Below, in pieces: positions 1-8,947 of a stretch of DNA of 64,000 nt (its first letter is position 1; each line of letters begins with the position of its first letter). Source of the stretch: Alistipes sp. (GTDB lineage: Bacteria > Bacteroidota > Bacteroidia > Bacteroidales > Rikenellaceae); assembly GCA_017631055.1 (NCBI GenBank), contig JAGBTZ010000049.1:1-64000 (forward strand). Reading direction: 5' to 3'. Both the position numbers and the translations under genes were made by a program. A model generated the notes under the pieces. The model searched no databases, was not told where the DNA came from, and saw only the letters and a list, made by a program, of their open reading frames with translations.

Positions 1-42
1 GGAAAAGAAGTAGTTACAAACTTTATAAATTTACACCAAGTT

Positions 43-315
43 ATGACAAAAGCAGATATCGTTAGCGAAATCGCTAAGCAGACCGGTGCCGAGAAGGTTC
101 AGGTACAGACAATCGTAGAGGCATTTATGGAGAGCATTAAGGGTTCTTTGGCTGAGAACGAGAACGTATACCTCCGTGGCTTCGGTAGCTTCATCATCAA
201 GAAGCGCGCGCAGAAGGTGGCTCGTAATATCTCGAAGAATACGACTCTCACCATTCCTGCACACAATATTCCCGCATTCAAGCCCGCTAAGAGCTTCACT
301 GCAAAGATTAAGTAA
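43..315 (+). CDS. HU/IHF-family DNA-binding protein
   Basis: A 90-residue histone-like nucleoid protein, the usual length for HU. It should act as a dimer that bends and compacts DNA. The sequence shows the N-terminal helical dimerisation part, the RGFGSF turn at residues 45-50, and the DNA-contacting arm with RNISKN at 61-66, ending in an IPAHNIPAFKPAK segment at 71-83. The usual RNP tip is changed to RNI. The ATG at 43 is preceded by A/T-rich sequence without a Shine-Dalgarno, as is normal in Bacteroidota. The gene lies 25 bp upstream of a tiny ribosome-associated-type gene, and both stop before a hairpin at 461-492. HU versus an IHF-like paralogue cannot be decided here. Confidence 0.95.
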   Translation: MTKADIVSEIAKQTGAEKVQVQTIVEAFMESIKGSLAENENVYLRGFGSFIIKKRAQKVARNISKNTTLTIPAHNIPAFKPAKSFTAKIK

Positions 316-340
316 TTTCTAACTCAAAAACTTTTAAATT

Positions 341-430
341 ATGCCTAACGGAAAGAAGCACAAGCGCCATAAGATGGCGACTCACAAGCGCAAGAAGCGT
401 CTCCGTAAGAATCGTCACAAGAAGAAGTAG
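341..430 (+). CDS. 29-residue AURKAIP1/COX24-like basic protein
   Basis: A very short ORF encoding 29 residues, over half of them Lys, Arg or His (it begins MPNGKKHKRHKMATHKRKKR). It matches the small conserved Bacteroidota proteins annotated as AURKAIP1/COX24 domain proteins, relatives of the mitochondrial small-subunit ribosomal protein mS38. Such a composition fits an rRNA-binding extension. The ATG follows the HU stop by 25 bp and an A/T-rich leader, and the gene ends TAG-TAG. A strong hairpin follows at 461-492. A structural role in the ribosome is inferred from family resemblance and composition; no catalytic domain could fit. Confidence 0.8.
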   Translation: MPNGKKHKRHKMATHKRKKRLRKNRHKKK

Positions 431-460
431 TAGACCTCTTCACAACGATTATAGGTAAAT

Positions 461-492
461 TAAAGGTAAAGGGGTTAGCTCCTTTACCTTTA
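461..492 (+). terminator. Hairpin after HU/COX24-like genes
   Basis: A perfect 12-bp inverted repeat, TAAAGGTAAAGG at 461-472 and CCTTTACCTTTA at 481-492, with an 8-nt loop. It sits between the small basic gene and rng. There is no long T run after it, so it may act as an attenuator or processing site rather than a full intrinsic terminator. Confidence 0.55.
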
Positions 493-521
493 CCTATTTA
501 ATGTTTAATAGTTATTCGACT

Positions 522-2072
522 ATGAATCGAGAACTAATTATCAGTGTAACCCCGACCGAAATGACCATTGCACTTTGTGAGGACAAGGTGCTTGTGGAAC
601 TCAATAAGGAGCAGACACAAAACGGTTTTGCGGTGGGCGATATCTATCTGGGCAAGGTGCGTAAAATTATGCCCGGACTGAATGCTGCATTCGTAAATAT
701 CGGCCACGAACGCGATGCCTTTATCCACTGCCTCGATATGGGAGGTCATTTCCCGTCGTTAAAGAAACTTGTGTCGAGTTATCAGCCCGGAAAGCGTGGT
801 ATGAAACTCGAGGCAATGAAACTCGAAGATAGTATCAATCCCAAGGATGAGAAGATAACTTCGCACTTGGAGGTGGGTCAGACTATCATGGTACAGATTG
901 CCAAGGAGGCAATCTCGACGAAGGGCCCCCGCCTGACATCCGACATCTCGCTTGCGGGTCGCAATGTGGTGTTGGTGCCGTTTACCTCCAAGATATTCCT
1001 ATCGCAGAAGATACGTTCGAACGAAGAGAAAAAGCGTCTTAAGAGAGTGGCTGCTGCCGTGTTACCCAAGAATTTCGGAGTTATCATCCGCACGGCTGCT
1101 GTGAATGCCACCGACCTGGATATCGAGCAAGATATTCTCGCATTGGTCGAGAAGTGGTACAAGACGCTCCAACAAATCCGTAAAAGTCAGGCTCCGGCTC
1201 TGTTGATGAGCGAGATGAGCCGTGCCAATACAATCATTCGCGACACCCTCGATGGCTCTTTCTCGCAGATTATTGTCGATGATGAAGCGATGTACAACAA
1301 TATACGCAGCTATATCCGAGTGGTGGATCCCGAGCGTGAGAAGATTGTGAAGCTCTACCGCGGAACGCTGCCGATTTTCGATAATTTCGATGTTGCCCGA
1401 CAGATTAAGTCACTATTTGCCAAGTATGTATCGCTCAAGCGTGGTGCATATCTGATTATCGAGCATACCGAGGCGATGAACGTCATTGACGTCAACTCGG
1501 GTAACCGCACCAAGGCTGAGGATAATCAGGAGCAGACGGCTATGGATGTCAATCTGGCAGCGGCTCACGAGATTGCCCGCCAGTTGCGACTGCGTGATTT
1601 GGGCGGTATCGTGATTGTCGACTTTATCGATATGCACAAGGCACAAAATCGCCAAACACTCTATGAGGAGATGAAGAAGTTGATGGCTTCGGATAAGGCG
1701 AAACATACCGTGCTGCCGCTTACGAAGTTTGGTCTGATGCAGATCACACGCCAGAGAATCCGCCCCGTAGCGGTGAGCGATATCCGTGACGTCTGCCCGA
1801 CCTGCAACGGAACGGGTAAAATTGAGCCTACGATTTTGCTCGACCGCAAGATTGAAAATCAGATTTCGTTCCTCGTGCAGGACCGCAAGAAGAGGTATGT
1901 GCGTTTGGTTGTCAGCCCCTATGTTGCTGCATTTTTGCGCAGAGGATTGTGGTCGTTGCGAATGAAGTGGATGTGCAAGTATAATGTTTGGATTGATATC
2001 CGCTCGAACCAGAGTTTGGGAATGGTCGATGTGCGTTATCAAGACCGCAAGGGAAAGAACCTCTTCGAGTAG
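522..2072 (+). CDS. rng: Ribonuclease E/G family protein
   Basis: Rne/Rng endoribonuclease for rRNA maturation and mRNA decay, 516 residues from the chosen start, similar in size to RNase G and without the long C-terminal scaffold of E. coli RNase E. An S1-like RNA-binding segment lies near residues 38-75 (VGDIYLGKVRKIMPGLNAAF). The two metal-binding aspartates are in IDVNSG (D323) and IVDFIDM (D367). A zinc-link-type CPTCNGTG follows at 425-428, comparable to the CPxC of RNase E. An in-frame ATG at 501 exists but lies just after the upstream hairpin. The ATG at 522 gives the family-typical MNREL start, so I prefer it. mfd follows after 72 bp. Confidence 0.93.
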   Translation: MNRELIISVTPTEMTIALCEDKVLVELNKEQTQNGFAVGDIYLGKVRKIMPGLNAAFVNIGHERDAFIHCLDMGGHFPSLKKLVSSYQPGKRGMKLEAMKLEDSINPKDEKITSHLEVGQTIMVQIAKEAISTKGPRLTSDISLAGRNVVLVPFTSKIFLSQKIRSNEEKKRLKRVAAAVLPKNFGVIIRTAAVNATDLDIEQDILALVEKWYKTLQQIRKSQAPALLMSEMSRANTIIRDTLDGSFSQIIVDDEAMYNNIRSYIRVVDPEREKIVKLYRGTLPIFDNFDVARQIKSLFAKYVSLKRGAYLIIEHTEAMNVIDVNSGNRTKAEDNQEQTAMDVNLAAAHEIARQLRLRDLGGIVIVDFIDMHKAQNRQTLYEEMKKLMASDKAKHTVLPLTKFGLMQITRQRIRPVAVSDIRDVCPTCNGTGKIEPTILLDRKIENQISFLVQDRKKRYVRLVVSPYVAAFLRRGLWSLRMKWMCKYNVWIDIRSNQSLGMVDVRYQDRKGKNLFE

Positions 2073-2082
2073 AGAACTATTC

Positions 2083-2107
2083 CATACACCTGATTGTAGG
2101 GTGTATG
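2083..2107 (+). terminator. Hairpin between rng and mfd
   Basis: Inverted repeat CATACACC (2083-2090) and GGTGTATG (2100-2107) around a 9-nt loop in the 72-bp rng-mfd gap. No T tract follows. It could be a weak terminator or an RNA-processing hairpin. Confidence 0.35.
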
Positions 2108-2144
2108 CAGTGTTGAAACAAGACGTTTGTAAAGGACGTTTGAT

Positions 2145-5100
2145 ATGAATAATGTTTTACGGCTCTTCGAGGGCGCCAAGTCGCTCGGAAAGTTATGCCG
2201 CGAATTGCGTAGAGAGAGTGCCACCATCCGACTCGAGGAGTTGGTTGGCGGTGCTCTTTCGCCCTATTCGGCAGCGGCTATAGAGCGTGTGGGCGGAGTT
2301 CATATCTTTGTTGCGGAGGATAGGGATGCTGCGGCATACCTCTTGAACGACTTTTATACGCTGCTCGACGAGGAGCGGGTCTACTTCTTCCCTTCGTCAT
2401 ACAAACGCTCGATAGCCTATCGCTCGGAGGATGCACAGGGAGTAGTGCAGCGTACCAATACAATGAATGCTCTTAGAGGTGCTGTCGGCAAGGGTTATGT
2501 TGTGGTTTGTACCTATCCTGAGGCGTTGGCCGAGTCGGTGGTTGAGCCCGAGGAGATGTCGGATGGTATGTTGTCGGTCAGCGTGGGCGACAAGATACAA
2601 ATTTCAGACTTGGAGGATATGCTCGAGAAGATGGGCTTTGCGAAGGTAGACTTTGTCTACGAGCCCGGTCAGTACTCGATGCGAGGAGGTATTGTCGACA
2701 TCTTCTCGTATGCCGAAAGTAGGCCTTTCCGCTTCGATTTCTTTGGTGATGAGGTCGATTCGATTCGCCGTTTCGAGATTTCGAGCCAGCTCTCGGCCGA
2801 GCGTATCGAGAGAGCCGATATTATCCCCAATATCAATTCGCATAGTGAACGCAAGGTGTCGTTGGCTCGCTTTGCGGGCGAGGGTGTGACTTGGTGGTTT
2901 GCGGATGCAGACTATGCGCTGCGTAAGGTCGATGACCTGCGCCGTAAGATGCTCTCGGAGTTGGATGAACCCTCCGAGATTGACAATCTTCTGACCAGCC
3001 GTAAGGCGCTGTTGGAGGATATGGAGCCGAGCCGAATGGTCTCGCTGCGGGCTACGCTCAAGGAGCGAATGGCAGATGTGGTCGTGGAGTTCAAGACCAC
3101 GCCCCAACCCTCGTTTAATAAGAACTTTGAGATACTGGCCGATGATATTATCGACCACAGCGAGCAGGGTTACGATTGCTATATCCTCTCGGAGAATAGG
3201 GCCCAAATCGAGCGCCTGGATAATATCTTCCACCAGATAGGGCGTGCCAATGCCGAGCCGAAAGCGCTGGCAGTGACTCTGCACGAGGGTTTTGTGGACC
3301 ACAATCTGAAACTTTGCCTCTATACCGACCACCAGATTTTCGAACGCTACCAACGCTACCGCATCAATGGCGAGATTAAGCGTGATGAGCAGATGACTGT
3401 AGCCGAGCTGAATGCTCTGCGTGTGGGCGACTATGTGGTGCATATCGACCACGGAGTGGGTCGCTTCGGAGGTTTGGTCAAGATTAACGAGAATGGCAAG
3501 GTGCACGAGGCTATCAAGTTGGTCTATAAGGATAACGATGTGCTCTTTGTGAATGTCCACTCGCTGCATCGTATCTCGCGCTATAAGAGTGGCGATGGCG
3601 AGCCGCCGAAGATTTATAAGCTTGGCGGAGGTGCTTGGCAGAAGCTCAAGAATGCTACCAAGCGAGCTGTCAAGGATATTTCGCGAGAACTCATTGCTCT
3701 CTATGCCAAACGTAAGGCGAGCAAGGGCTTTGCCTTCTCGGCCGATACCTATCTGCAACAGGAGTTGGAGGCTTCGTTTATGTGGGAGGATACGCCCGAC
3801 CAGCAGGCGGCAGCCGAGGCTGTGAAGCGCGATATGGAGTCCTCGCAGCCGATGGATAGATTGGTCTGCGGAGATGTGGGCTTCGGAAAGACCGAGGTGG
3901 CAATCCGTGCAGCATTCAAGGCAGCGGTCGATGGTAAGCAGGCTGCGGTGCTGGTGCCTACTACGATTTTGGCTCTGCAACACTATCGCTCGTTTATGGA
4001 GCGATTGCGAGATATGCCTGTGAGGGTCGAGTATCTCAATCGTACTAAGACAGCTGCCGAGACACGTCAGATTATTGCCGACTTGGAGTCGGGTAAGATT
4101 GATATTTTGATTGGTACGCACAAGATGCTGGGTAAGAATGTGCGTTTCCACGACCTTGGATTGCTAATTATCGACGAGGAGCAGAAGTTCGGTGTGGCAG
4201 CTAAGGAGAAACTTACGCAGATGAGCGTCAATGTCGATACGCTGACCCTGACCGCAACACCCATTCCGCGAACATTACAGTTCTCGCTGATGGGCTCGCG
4301 CGATTTGTCGGTAATCTCGACTCCGCCACCCAACCGCCGCCCGATAGTTACCGAGTCGCACGTCTACTCCGAGGAGATTATCCGCGATGCTATCGAGGCA
4401 GAGTTGGCGCGTAATGGTCAGGTCTACCTCATTCATAACAAGGTCGACGATTTGCCTGCGCTGCAACGAAAGGTTAATGCTCTGTGCCCCACGGTGCGAA
4501 CTCGCATTGCGCATGGAAGAATGCCGGCTGCCGAGGTCGAGAAGTTGATTATGGACTTTATCTATGGCGACTTCGATGTGCTGATTGCGACTACTATTGT
4601 CGAGAGCGGAATCGATATTCCCAATGTGAATACCATAATTATCAACGATGCCCAAAATTTCGGTTTGAGCGACCTGCATCAGTTGCGAGGTAGGGTGGGC
4701 CGTAGCGATAAGAAGGCCTATTGCTATCTGCTGACTCCGCCCGATGAGATGCTATCGAGCGATGCTCGCAGACGAATGAGGGCTATCGAGGAGTTCTCGG
4801 ATTTGGGCTCAGGATTTAATATCGCGATGCAGGATTTGGATATCCGTGGTGCGGGCAACTTGCTCGGTGCCGAGCAGAGCGGATTTATTGCCGACATCGG
4901 ATTTGAAACCTACCAGAAGATTATGCGTGAGGCTATTGCCGAACTGCGCTCGGAGGGTGTCGATGTGTCGGCTATGAGTACGGGCGAAGCGGAGGTTGTC
5001 GAGCAGATGAACTTTATTGATGACTCTGTGATAGAGGTGGATGTGGCTGCCGAGTTGCCCGAGTCGTATGTTCATCAACAGGCAGAGCGTCTGCGCCTCT

Positions 5101-5462
5101 ACCGCGAACTCGATTCGCTGCGCACGGAGGAGGCTCTCCAAAACTTTGCGGCTCGACTCAAAGACCGCTTTGGTGCGCTGCCTAAGGCTGCCGAGGAGCT
5201 GCTCAATGTGGTGAGATTGCGCTGGGAGGCTGTGCGCTTGGGTATGGAGAGGGTGAAGGTCAAGAATGGCTTGATGATAGTCCACTTCGTGGGCGATTCG
5301 TCATCGCCCTATTTCAAGAGCGAACTCTTTATGGAGATGTTGCGCTACGTTACGCAACACCCCGACCGCTTCGTTTTGAAACAGCATAACGACCGCTTGG
5401 CAATGACCGTGCGCAGAGTTGCGGATGTCGAGCAGGCGTGGAAAACTTTGAAGGAACTATGA
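2145..5462 (+). CDS. mfd: Transcription-repair coupling factor Mfd
   Basis: DNA translocase of 1105 residues that displaces RNA polymerase stalled at lesions and recruits UvrA. Visible parts in order: an N-terminal UvrB-like region; a CarD-like RNA-polymerase-interacting domain around residues 420-485 (VGDYVVHIDHGVGRFGG from 427); helicase motor 1 with Walker A GDVGFGKT (K582) and the DEEQ box at 677-680; helicase motor 2 with the QLRGRVGR motif; and a C-terminal TRCF domain. The length is close to that of other Mfd proteins. The stop codon overlaps the coaX start in an ATGA arrangement, so the two genes are probably translationally coupled. Confidence 0.97.
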   Translation: MNNVLRLFEGAKSLGKLCRELRRESATIRLEELVGGALSPYSAAAIERVGGVHIFVAEDRDAAAYLLNDFYTLLDEERVYFFPSSYKRSIAYRSEDAQGVVQRTNTMNALRGAVGKGYVVVCTYPEALAESVVEPEEMSDGMLSVSVGDKIQISDLEDMLEKMGFAKVDFVYEPGQYSMRGGIVDIFSYAESRPFRFDFFGDEVDSIRRFEISSQLSAERIERADIIPNINSHSERKVSLARFAGEGVTWWFADADYALRKVDDLRRKMLSELDEPSEIDNLLTSRKALLEDMEPSRMVSLRATLKERMADVVVEFKTTPQPSFNKNFEILADDIIDHSEQGYDCYILSENRAQIERLDNIFHQIGRANAEPKALAVTLHEGFVDHNLKLCLYTDHQIFERYQRYRINGEIKRDEQMTVAELNALRVGDYVVHIDHGVGRFGGLVKINENGKVHEAIKLVYKDNDVLFVNVHSLHRISRYKSGDGEPPKIYKLGGGAWQKLKNATKRAVKDISRELIALYAKRKASKGFAFSADTYLQQELEASFMWEDTPDQQAAAEAVKRDMESSQPMDRLVCGDVGFGKTEVAIRAAFKAAVDGKQAAVLVPTTILALQHYRSFMERLRDMPVRVEYLNRTKTAAETRQIIADLESGKIDILIGTHKMLGKNVRFHDLGLLIIDEEQKFGVAAKEKLTQMSVNVDTLTLTATPIPRTLQFSLMGSRDLSVISTPPPNRRPIVTESHVYSEEIIRDAIEAELARNGQVYLIHNKVDDLPALQRKVNALCPTVRTRIAHGRMPAAEVEKLIMDFIYGDFDVLIATTIVESGIDIPNVNTIIINDAQNFGLSDLHQLRGRVGRSDKKAYCYLLTPPDEMLSSDARRRMRAIEEFSDLGSGFNIAMQDLDIRGAGNLLGAEQSGFIADIGFETYQKIMREAIAELRSEGVDVSAMSTGEAEVVEQMNFIDDSVIEVDVAAELPESYVHQQAERLRLYRELDSLRTEEALQNFAARLKDRFGALPKAAEELLNVVRLRWEAVRLGMERVKVKNGLMIVHFVGDSSSPYFKSELFMEMLRYVTQHPDRFVLKQHNDRLAMTVRRVADVEQAWKTLKEL

Positions 5463-6202
5463 ATTTAATTATCGACATAGGCAATACCGCAACCAAAATC
5501 GCCGTTATGGATAGTAACAACCGAGTTGTTGCTCGCCGGCGTGTGGAGCATCTTACCGAAGAGATGATGACAGCACTGCTGGCTGAGTTTCAGTCCATTG
5601 ACAAGGCGATAGTGGCATCGACCGGTGCGGGTGATGAGTGTGTGTGCAGGGTGCTGAGCGAGAGGGTTGATTACTTTATGGAGTTTACTCCGGCAACAGA
5701 CATCCCGCTGAAAAATGGTTATAAGACGCCCGAGACTCTCGGTGCCGACCGCCTCGCAGCGGCAGTGGGTGCGCAGGAGTTGTATAAGGCCGAGAATATG
5801 CTTATTGTTGATTTTGGGACTGCTATCACCTACGACCTGGTGACGGACGGCGTGTTCAGAGGAGGTAATATCTCGCTTGGGGCGGGTGCTCGATTTAGGG
5901 CGTTGCACGACTATACCGAACGATTGCCGCAGTGCGAGCCGACCGATGAGGTTTTGGAGTTCGGTCGCTCGACCAAAGAGGCCATCGAACAGGGCGTAAT
6001 GAGGGGCATAAAGTACGAAACCGAAGGTTATATTTCCGATTTTTCGGCAAAATATGACAAATTATGCATAATTTTTACCGGTGGAGATGCAAAATACTTT
6101 GTGAATCGAATTAAAAATACGATATTTGCAGATTGGGATTTGACCCTTTACGGATTGAATCGAATTTTGGAGTATAATGCAGCGAAAAAAGATAATGAAT
6201 AG
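5459..6202 (+). CDS. coaX: Type III pantothenate kinase
   Basis: Phosphorylates pantothenate in the first step of coenzyme A synthesis. It has 247 residues, the usual size for CoaX. The ASKHA fold is seen in the N-terminal phosphate loop IIDIGNTATKIAV, the substrate motif GADRLAAAVGA near residue 100, and LIVDFGTAITYDLV near 120. The start at 5459 overlaps the mfd stop by 4 bp (ATGA). An ATG 21 bp upstream lies inside mfd and is less likely. Its 3' end overlaps the start of the next gene. This type differs from CoaA/CoaW in being insensitive to CoA feedback (family knowledge). Confidence 0.95.
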   Translation: MNLIIDIGNTATKIAVMDSNNRVVARRRVEHLTEEMMTALLAEFQSIDKAIVASTGAGDECVCRVLSERVDYFMEFTPATDIPLKNGYKTPETLGADRLAAAVGAQELYKAENMLIVDFGTAITYDLVTDGVFRGGNISLGAGARFRALHDYTERLPQCEPTDEVLEFGRSTKEAIEQGVMRGIKYETEGYISDFSAKYDKLCIIFTGGDAKYFVNRIKNTIFADWDLTLYGLNRILEYNAAKKDNE

Positions 6203-7565
6203 AGCGGCGAAAATAGTATTTTCGGTAGTTGTATTTTTGGCAACAATGACGTGGAGTGCGGCGGCGCAGTCGAATGCGACCAATGCCTTTTCGCCATACT
6301 CTATGTACGGAGTCGGAGAGTTGAACACGCAGGGTGCTCTGCCTATGCGCTCGATGGGAGGTATGGGAGTTGCTTGGCGTTCGACCTCGATGGCCAGCCT
6401 GCTCAATCCTGCGGGTTATAGCGCAACTCTGCGCAAGAGTTTTATCTTCAACTTCGGAGCCGAGGGTATGCACGCAGTCAATTCGCAAAATCGCTACGAT
6501 GCATCGACCGGAGCCGATGCCGGCTCGGTCAAGAGTTCGAAGACTACGGTCAACTTCCACGAGATAGCCTTGCAGATGCCGTTGGCAAAGGGCTTGGGTC
6601 TTGGCTTTAGTTTGACTCCGTATAGTAGTGTCGGCTACGATATGACCGCAATCGAGCAGGATGAAAATGCTTGGTCGGAGATTGGTCAGGTGAAGTATAA
6701 CTATCAGGGCGAAGGCGATATTACCGAGATTAAACTCGGTGTCGGTTGGGAGATTTTTAACGGATTCTCGCTCGGAGTGGCCGGAATGTACTATTGGGGT
6801 GATATCAATCGCCAGTACTCAACCAAAATTGCCCACAATATAGTCGGTGATGGCGAAACCCTCTCGGCGTTGGGCAGCGAGAACTTCAGCGTTTCGAACT
6901 TTAAGTTCCAGGCGGGAGTGCAGTATAGCGTAATCAATAACGATAAGCGTTCATTGACACTTGGTGCGACCTACGACCTTGGTGGCAGTCTGCGACCGAA
7001 GTTGACCGAGACCCTCTATGTGAACGATGCTCTGCAGACTCCGGTCTTCGATCGAAATAAGCGTGATGAGATTCGTCTGCCGATGCAGATTGCGGGCGGA
7101 ATCTTCTATCAGGATGTGAAGTGGTCGGCAGGATTTGATTATGTTTACCAGAATTGGAGAGGCAATAATGCCAAAATTGCGAACATCATCGAGCAAGGTG
7201 TCGAGGTGGCATACGCCAATACCAGCACCTATAAGGTGGGTGTCGAGTATACCCCCAACCGCTTCGATGTGCGCCGCTACTACAACCGAATCTCCTATCG
7301 AGCAGGTGCTCGTTATGGCGGATATTACCAGACTTTTGGTGGCGAGCGCCTTAACCAATATGCTGTAACGGTCGGTTTTGGTTTGCCGTTGCGCTTCCTC
7401 GGAGCCTCATCGGTGGATATTGGTTTCGAGTATGGTTGCCGAGGCTCTAATAAACGTATTGCCGCTGGCAGCATCGGTCTTGTCAAGCAGAATTACTTTA
7501 AGTTTGCTATCGGCTTGTCGATGTTTGGCGAGGATTATTGGTTTGTAAGACCCAAGTATGACTAA
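6195..7565 (+). CDS. Outer-membrane beta-barrel protein, function unknown
   Basis: A secreted protein of 456 residues with a signal peptide (hydrophobic stretch VFSVVVFLATMTW, probable cleavage after SAAAQ). The mature part has many alternating aromatic/polar strands and repeated glycines (FSPYSMYGVGELNTQG, SMGGMGVAW), as expected of a beta barrel. The segment STSMASLLNPAGYSA recalls FadL/OmpP1-type transporters, but I see no diagnostic motif. The ATG at 6195 overlaps the coaX stop; the in-frame ATG at 6177 is less likely because it delays the signal peptide. It lies in a conserved Bacteroidales run coaX-OMP-TPR-lptC-CNNM-PPIase, suggesting an envelope role. Confidence 0.75.
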   Translation: MNRAAKIVFSVVVFLATMTWSAAAQSNATNAFSPYSMYGVGELNTQGALPMRSMGGMGVAWRSTSMASLLNPAGYSATLRKSFIFNFGAEGMHAVNSQNRYDASTGADAGSVKSSKTTVNFHEIALQMPLAKGLGLGFSLTPYSSVGYDMTAIEQDENAWSEIGQVKYNYQGEGDITEIKLGVGWEIFNGFSLGVAGMYYWGDINRQYSTKIAHNIVGDGETLSALGSENFSVSNFKFQAGVQYSVINNDKRSLTLGATYDLGGSLRPKLTETLYVNDALQTPVFDRNKRDEIRLPMQIAGGIFYQDVKWSAGFDYVYQNWRGNNAKIANIIEQGVEVAYANTSTYKVGVEYTPNRFDVRRYYNRISYRAGARYGGYYQTFGGERLNQYAVTVGFGLPLRFLGASSVDIGFEYGCRGSNKRIAAGSIGLVKQNYFKFAIGLSMFGEDYWFVRPKYD

Positions 7566-7584
7566 TCGAATAACTCAAAATATA

Positions 7585-8943
7585 ATGAATAAAATGAAAA
7601 GTGTAAAAGTTTTATTGTCTGCATTGTTTGCAGTGGTAAGTATGTCTGCCGTAGCGCAGGATTTTAGCGATCCCCAGTATGCTAAGTGGGGCGAGACTCC
7701 CGATGAGCGTAGAGAGAACATCGTAACCAGCCAGTTCCTCAAGGAGTCTATCGACAACCAGCAGTATGACTTGGCTTCGGGTTACTTCAAGACTCTCGTT
7801 GCGAAGTGTCCGACTGCTTCGCAGAACATCTTTGTTAATGGTATTAAGCTCTACCAGAAGCGTATCGCAAAGTCGAAGACCTTGGCCGAGAAGAAGGCTA
7901 ATGTCGATTCGCTTATGTGGGCATACGACCTGCGTAACGAGCACTTCGGCTCGCACCCCAAGTATGGCTCGGCATACATCCTCGAGCGTAAGGCTCGTGA
8001 GTTGCTGACCTACAACCAGTCGGATCGTGCCGGCATCCGTAAGGCATTCGCTGAGGCTATCGAGGCTGCAGTTGCCAAGAATGGTGCTGTAGGCTCGGAG
8101 TTGTTGGCAATCTACTTCAAGAACCTCTGCGATGACTATGTAAATGAGGAGGTTGAGGCTGAGTTGATTTTGGCTGAGTATGAGCGCTTGTCGCCCATGT
8201 TCACAGATGCAACCGATGAGGATAAGAAGAATAAGGAGCAGTTCGAGACTGCGTTTGGTTTGAGCGGTGCTGCAAACTGCGAGAACCTCGAGAAGCTCTT
8301 CACTGCTAAGTTGGCTGCAAACCCCGATGACGTTGAGGTTTTGGGTCAGGCTGTGACTTTGATGTCGCGTGCAAATTGCGAGTCGGATTTCTTCTTCGCA
8401 ACTACCGAGAAGTACTACCAGGTGAAGCCTTCGGCAGAGACAGCTCTCTTCCTTGCACAGGCTTTCCAGAATAAGAAGGAGTTCGACAAGGCGAAGCTCT
8501 ACCTGCACGAGGCTGTGAAGGCTGAGGAGAATCCTGCCGAGAAGGTTAAGCTCTACATCCGTATCTCGGTTGTTGAGTTGGCTGCACAGCACTTTGTAGA
8601 GTCGGCTGAGGCTGCAAAGGAGGCTATCGCTATCGAGCCTGAGAATGGATATGCATACTTCATCTTGGCTCAGACCTATGCTTTGGGTAACGCAAACTGC
8701 TCGGGTTTGGCTAAGGATGCAACTTTCTGGGCTGCATACGATACAATGAACAAGGCGGTGTCGTTGCTCGATGCACAGCCCGATGTTAAGGCTGATGCAC
8801 AGAAGTTTATGGCAACCTATCGCAACTTCTTCCCCACTGCAGAGGAGTGCTTCTTTGCAGAGTTGAAGGAGGGCTCGGCATACACCGTGAGCTGTGGTAT
8901 TGCTCGTGGCGTGTCGACTGTTGTACGTTTCCGTCCGCAGTAG
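7585..8943 (+). CDS. Secreted tetratricopeptide-repeat protein
   Basis: A 452-residue exported protein. Its signal peptide is near MNKMKSVKVLLSALFAVVSM, with cleavage after AVAQ. The body is alpha-helical and rich in Ala/Glu/Lys, with TPR-like helix pairs such as ETALFLAQAFQNKKEFDKAK and ENGYAYFILAQTYALGN. It is probably a periplasmic scaffold. An upstream in-frame ATG at 7558 overlaps the previous gene; the start at 7585 places the signal peptide correctly. Codon use is strongly biased (GAG, AAG, GCA, GTT), like the PPIase gene further down and unlike lptC, suggesting high expression. The stop is followed within 4 bp by the lptC start. No enzymatic motif is seen. Confidence 0.78.
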   Translation: MNKMKSVKVLLSALFAVVSMSAVAQDFSDPQYAKWGETPDERRENIVTSQFLKESIDNQQYDLASGYFKTLVAKCPTASQNIFVNGIKLYQKRIAKSKTLAEKKANVDSLMWAYDLRNEHFGSHPKYGSAYILERKARELLTYNQSDRAGIRKAFAEAIEAAVAKNGAVGSELLAIYFKNLCDDYVNEEVEAELILAEYERLSPMFTDATDEDKKNKEQFETAFGLSGAANCENLEKLFTAKLAANPDDVEVLGQAVTLMSRANCESDFFFATTEKYYQVKPSAETALFLAQAFQNKKEFDKAKLYLHEAVKAEENPAEKVKLYIRISVVELAAQHFVESAEAAKEAIAIEPENGYAYFILAQTYALGNANCSGLAKDATFWAAYDTMNKAVSLLDAQPDVKADAQKFMATYRNFFPTAEECFFAELKEGSAYTVSCGIARGVSTVVRFRPQ

Positions 8944-8947
8944 TTCT

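Noticed and set aside
501..521. ATG at 501 as the start of rng
   Set aside because: It is only 8 bp after the hairpin and adds MFNSYST, not present in the family; ATG 522 gives the expected MNREL.
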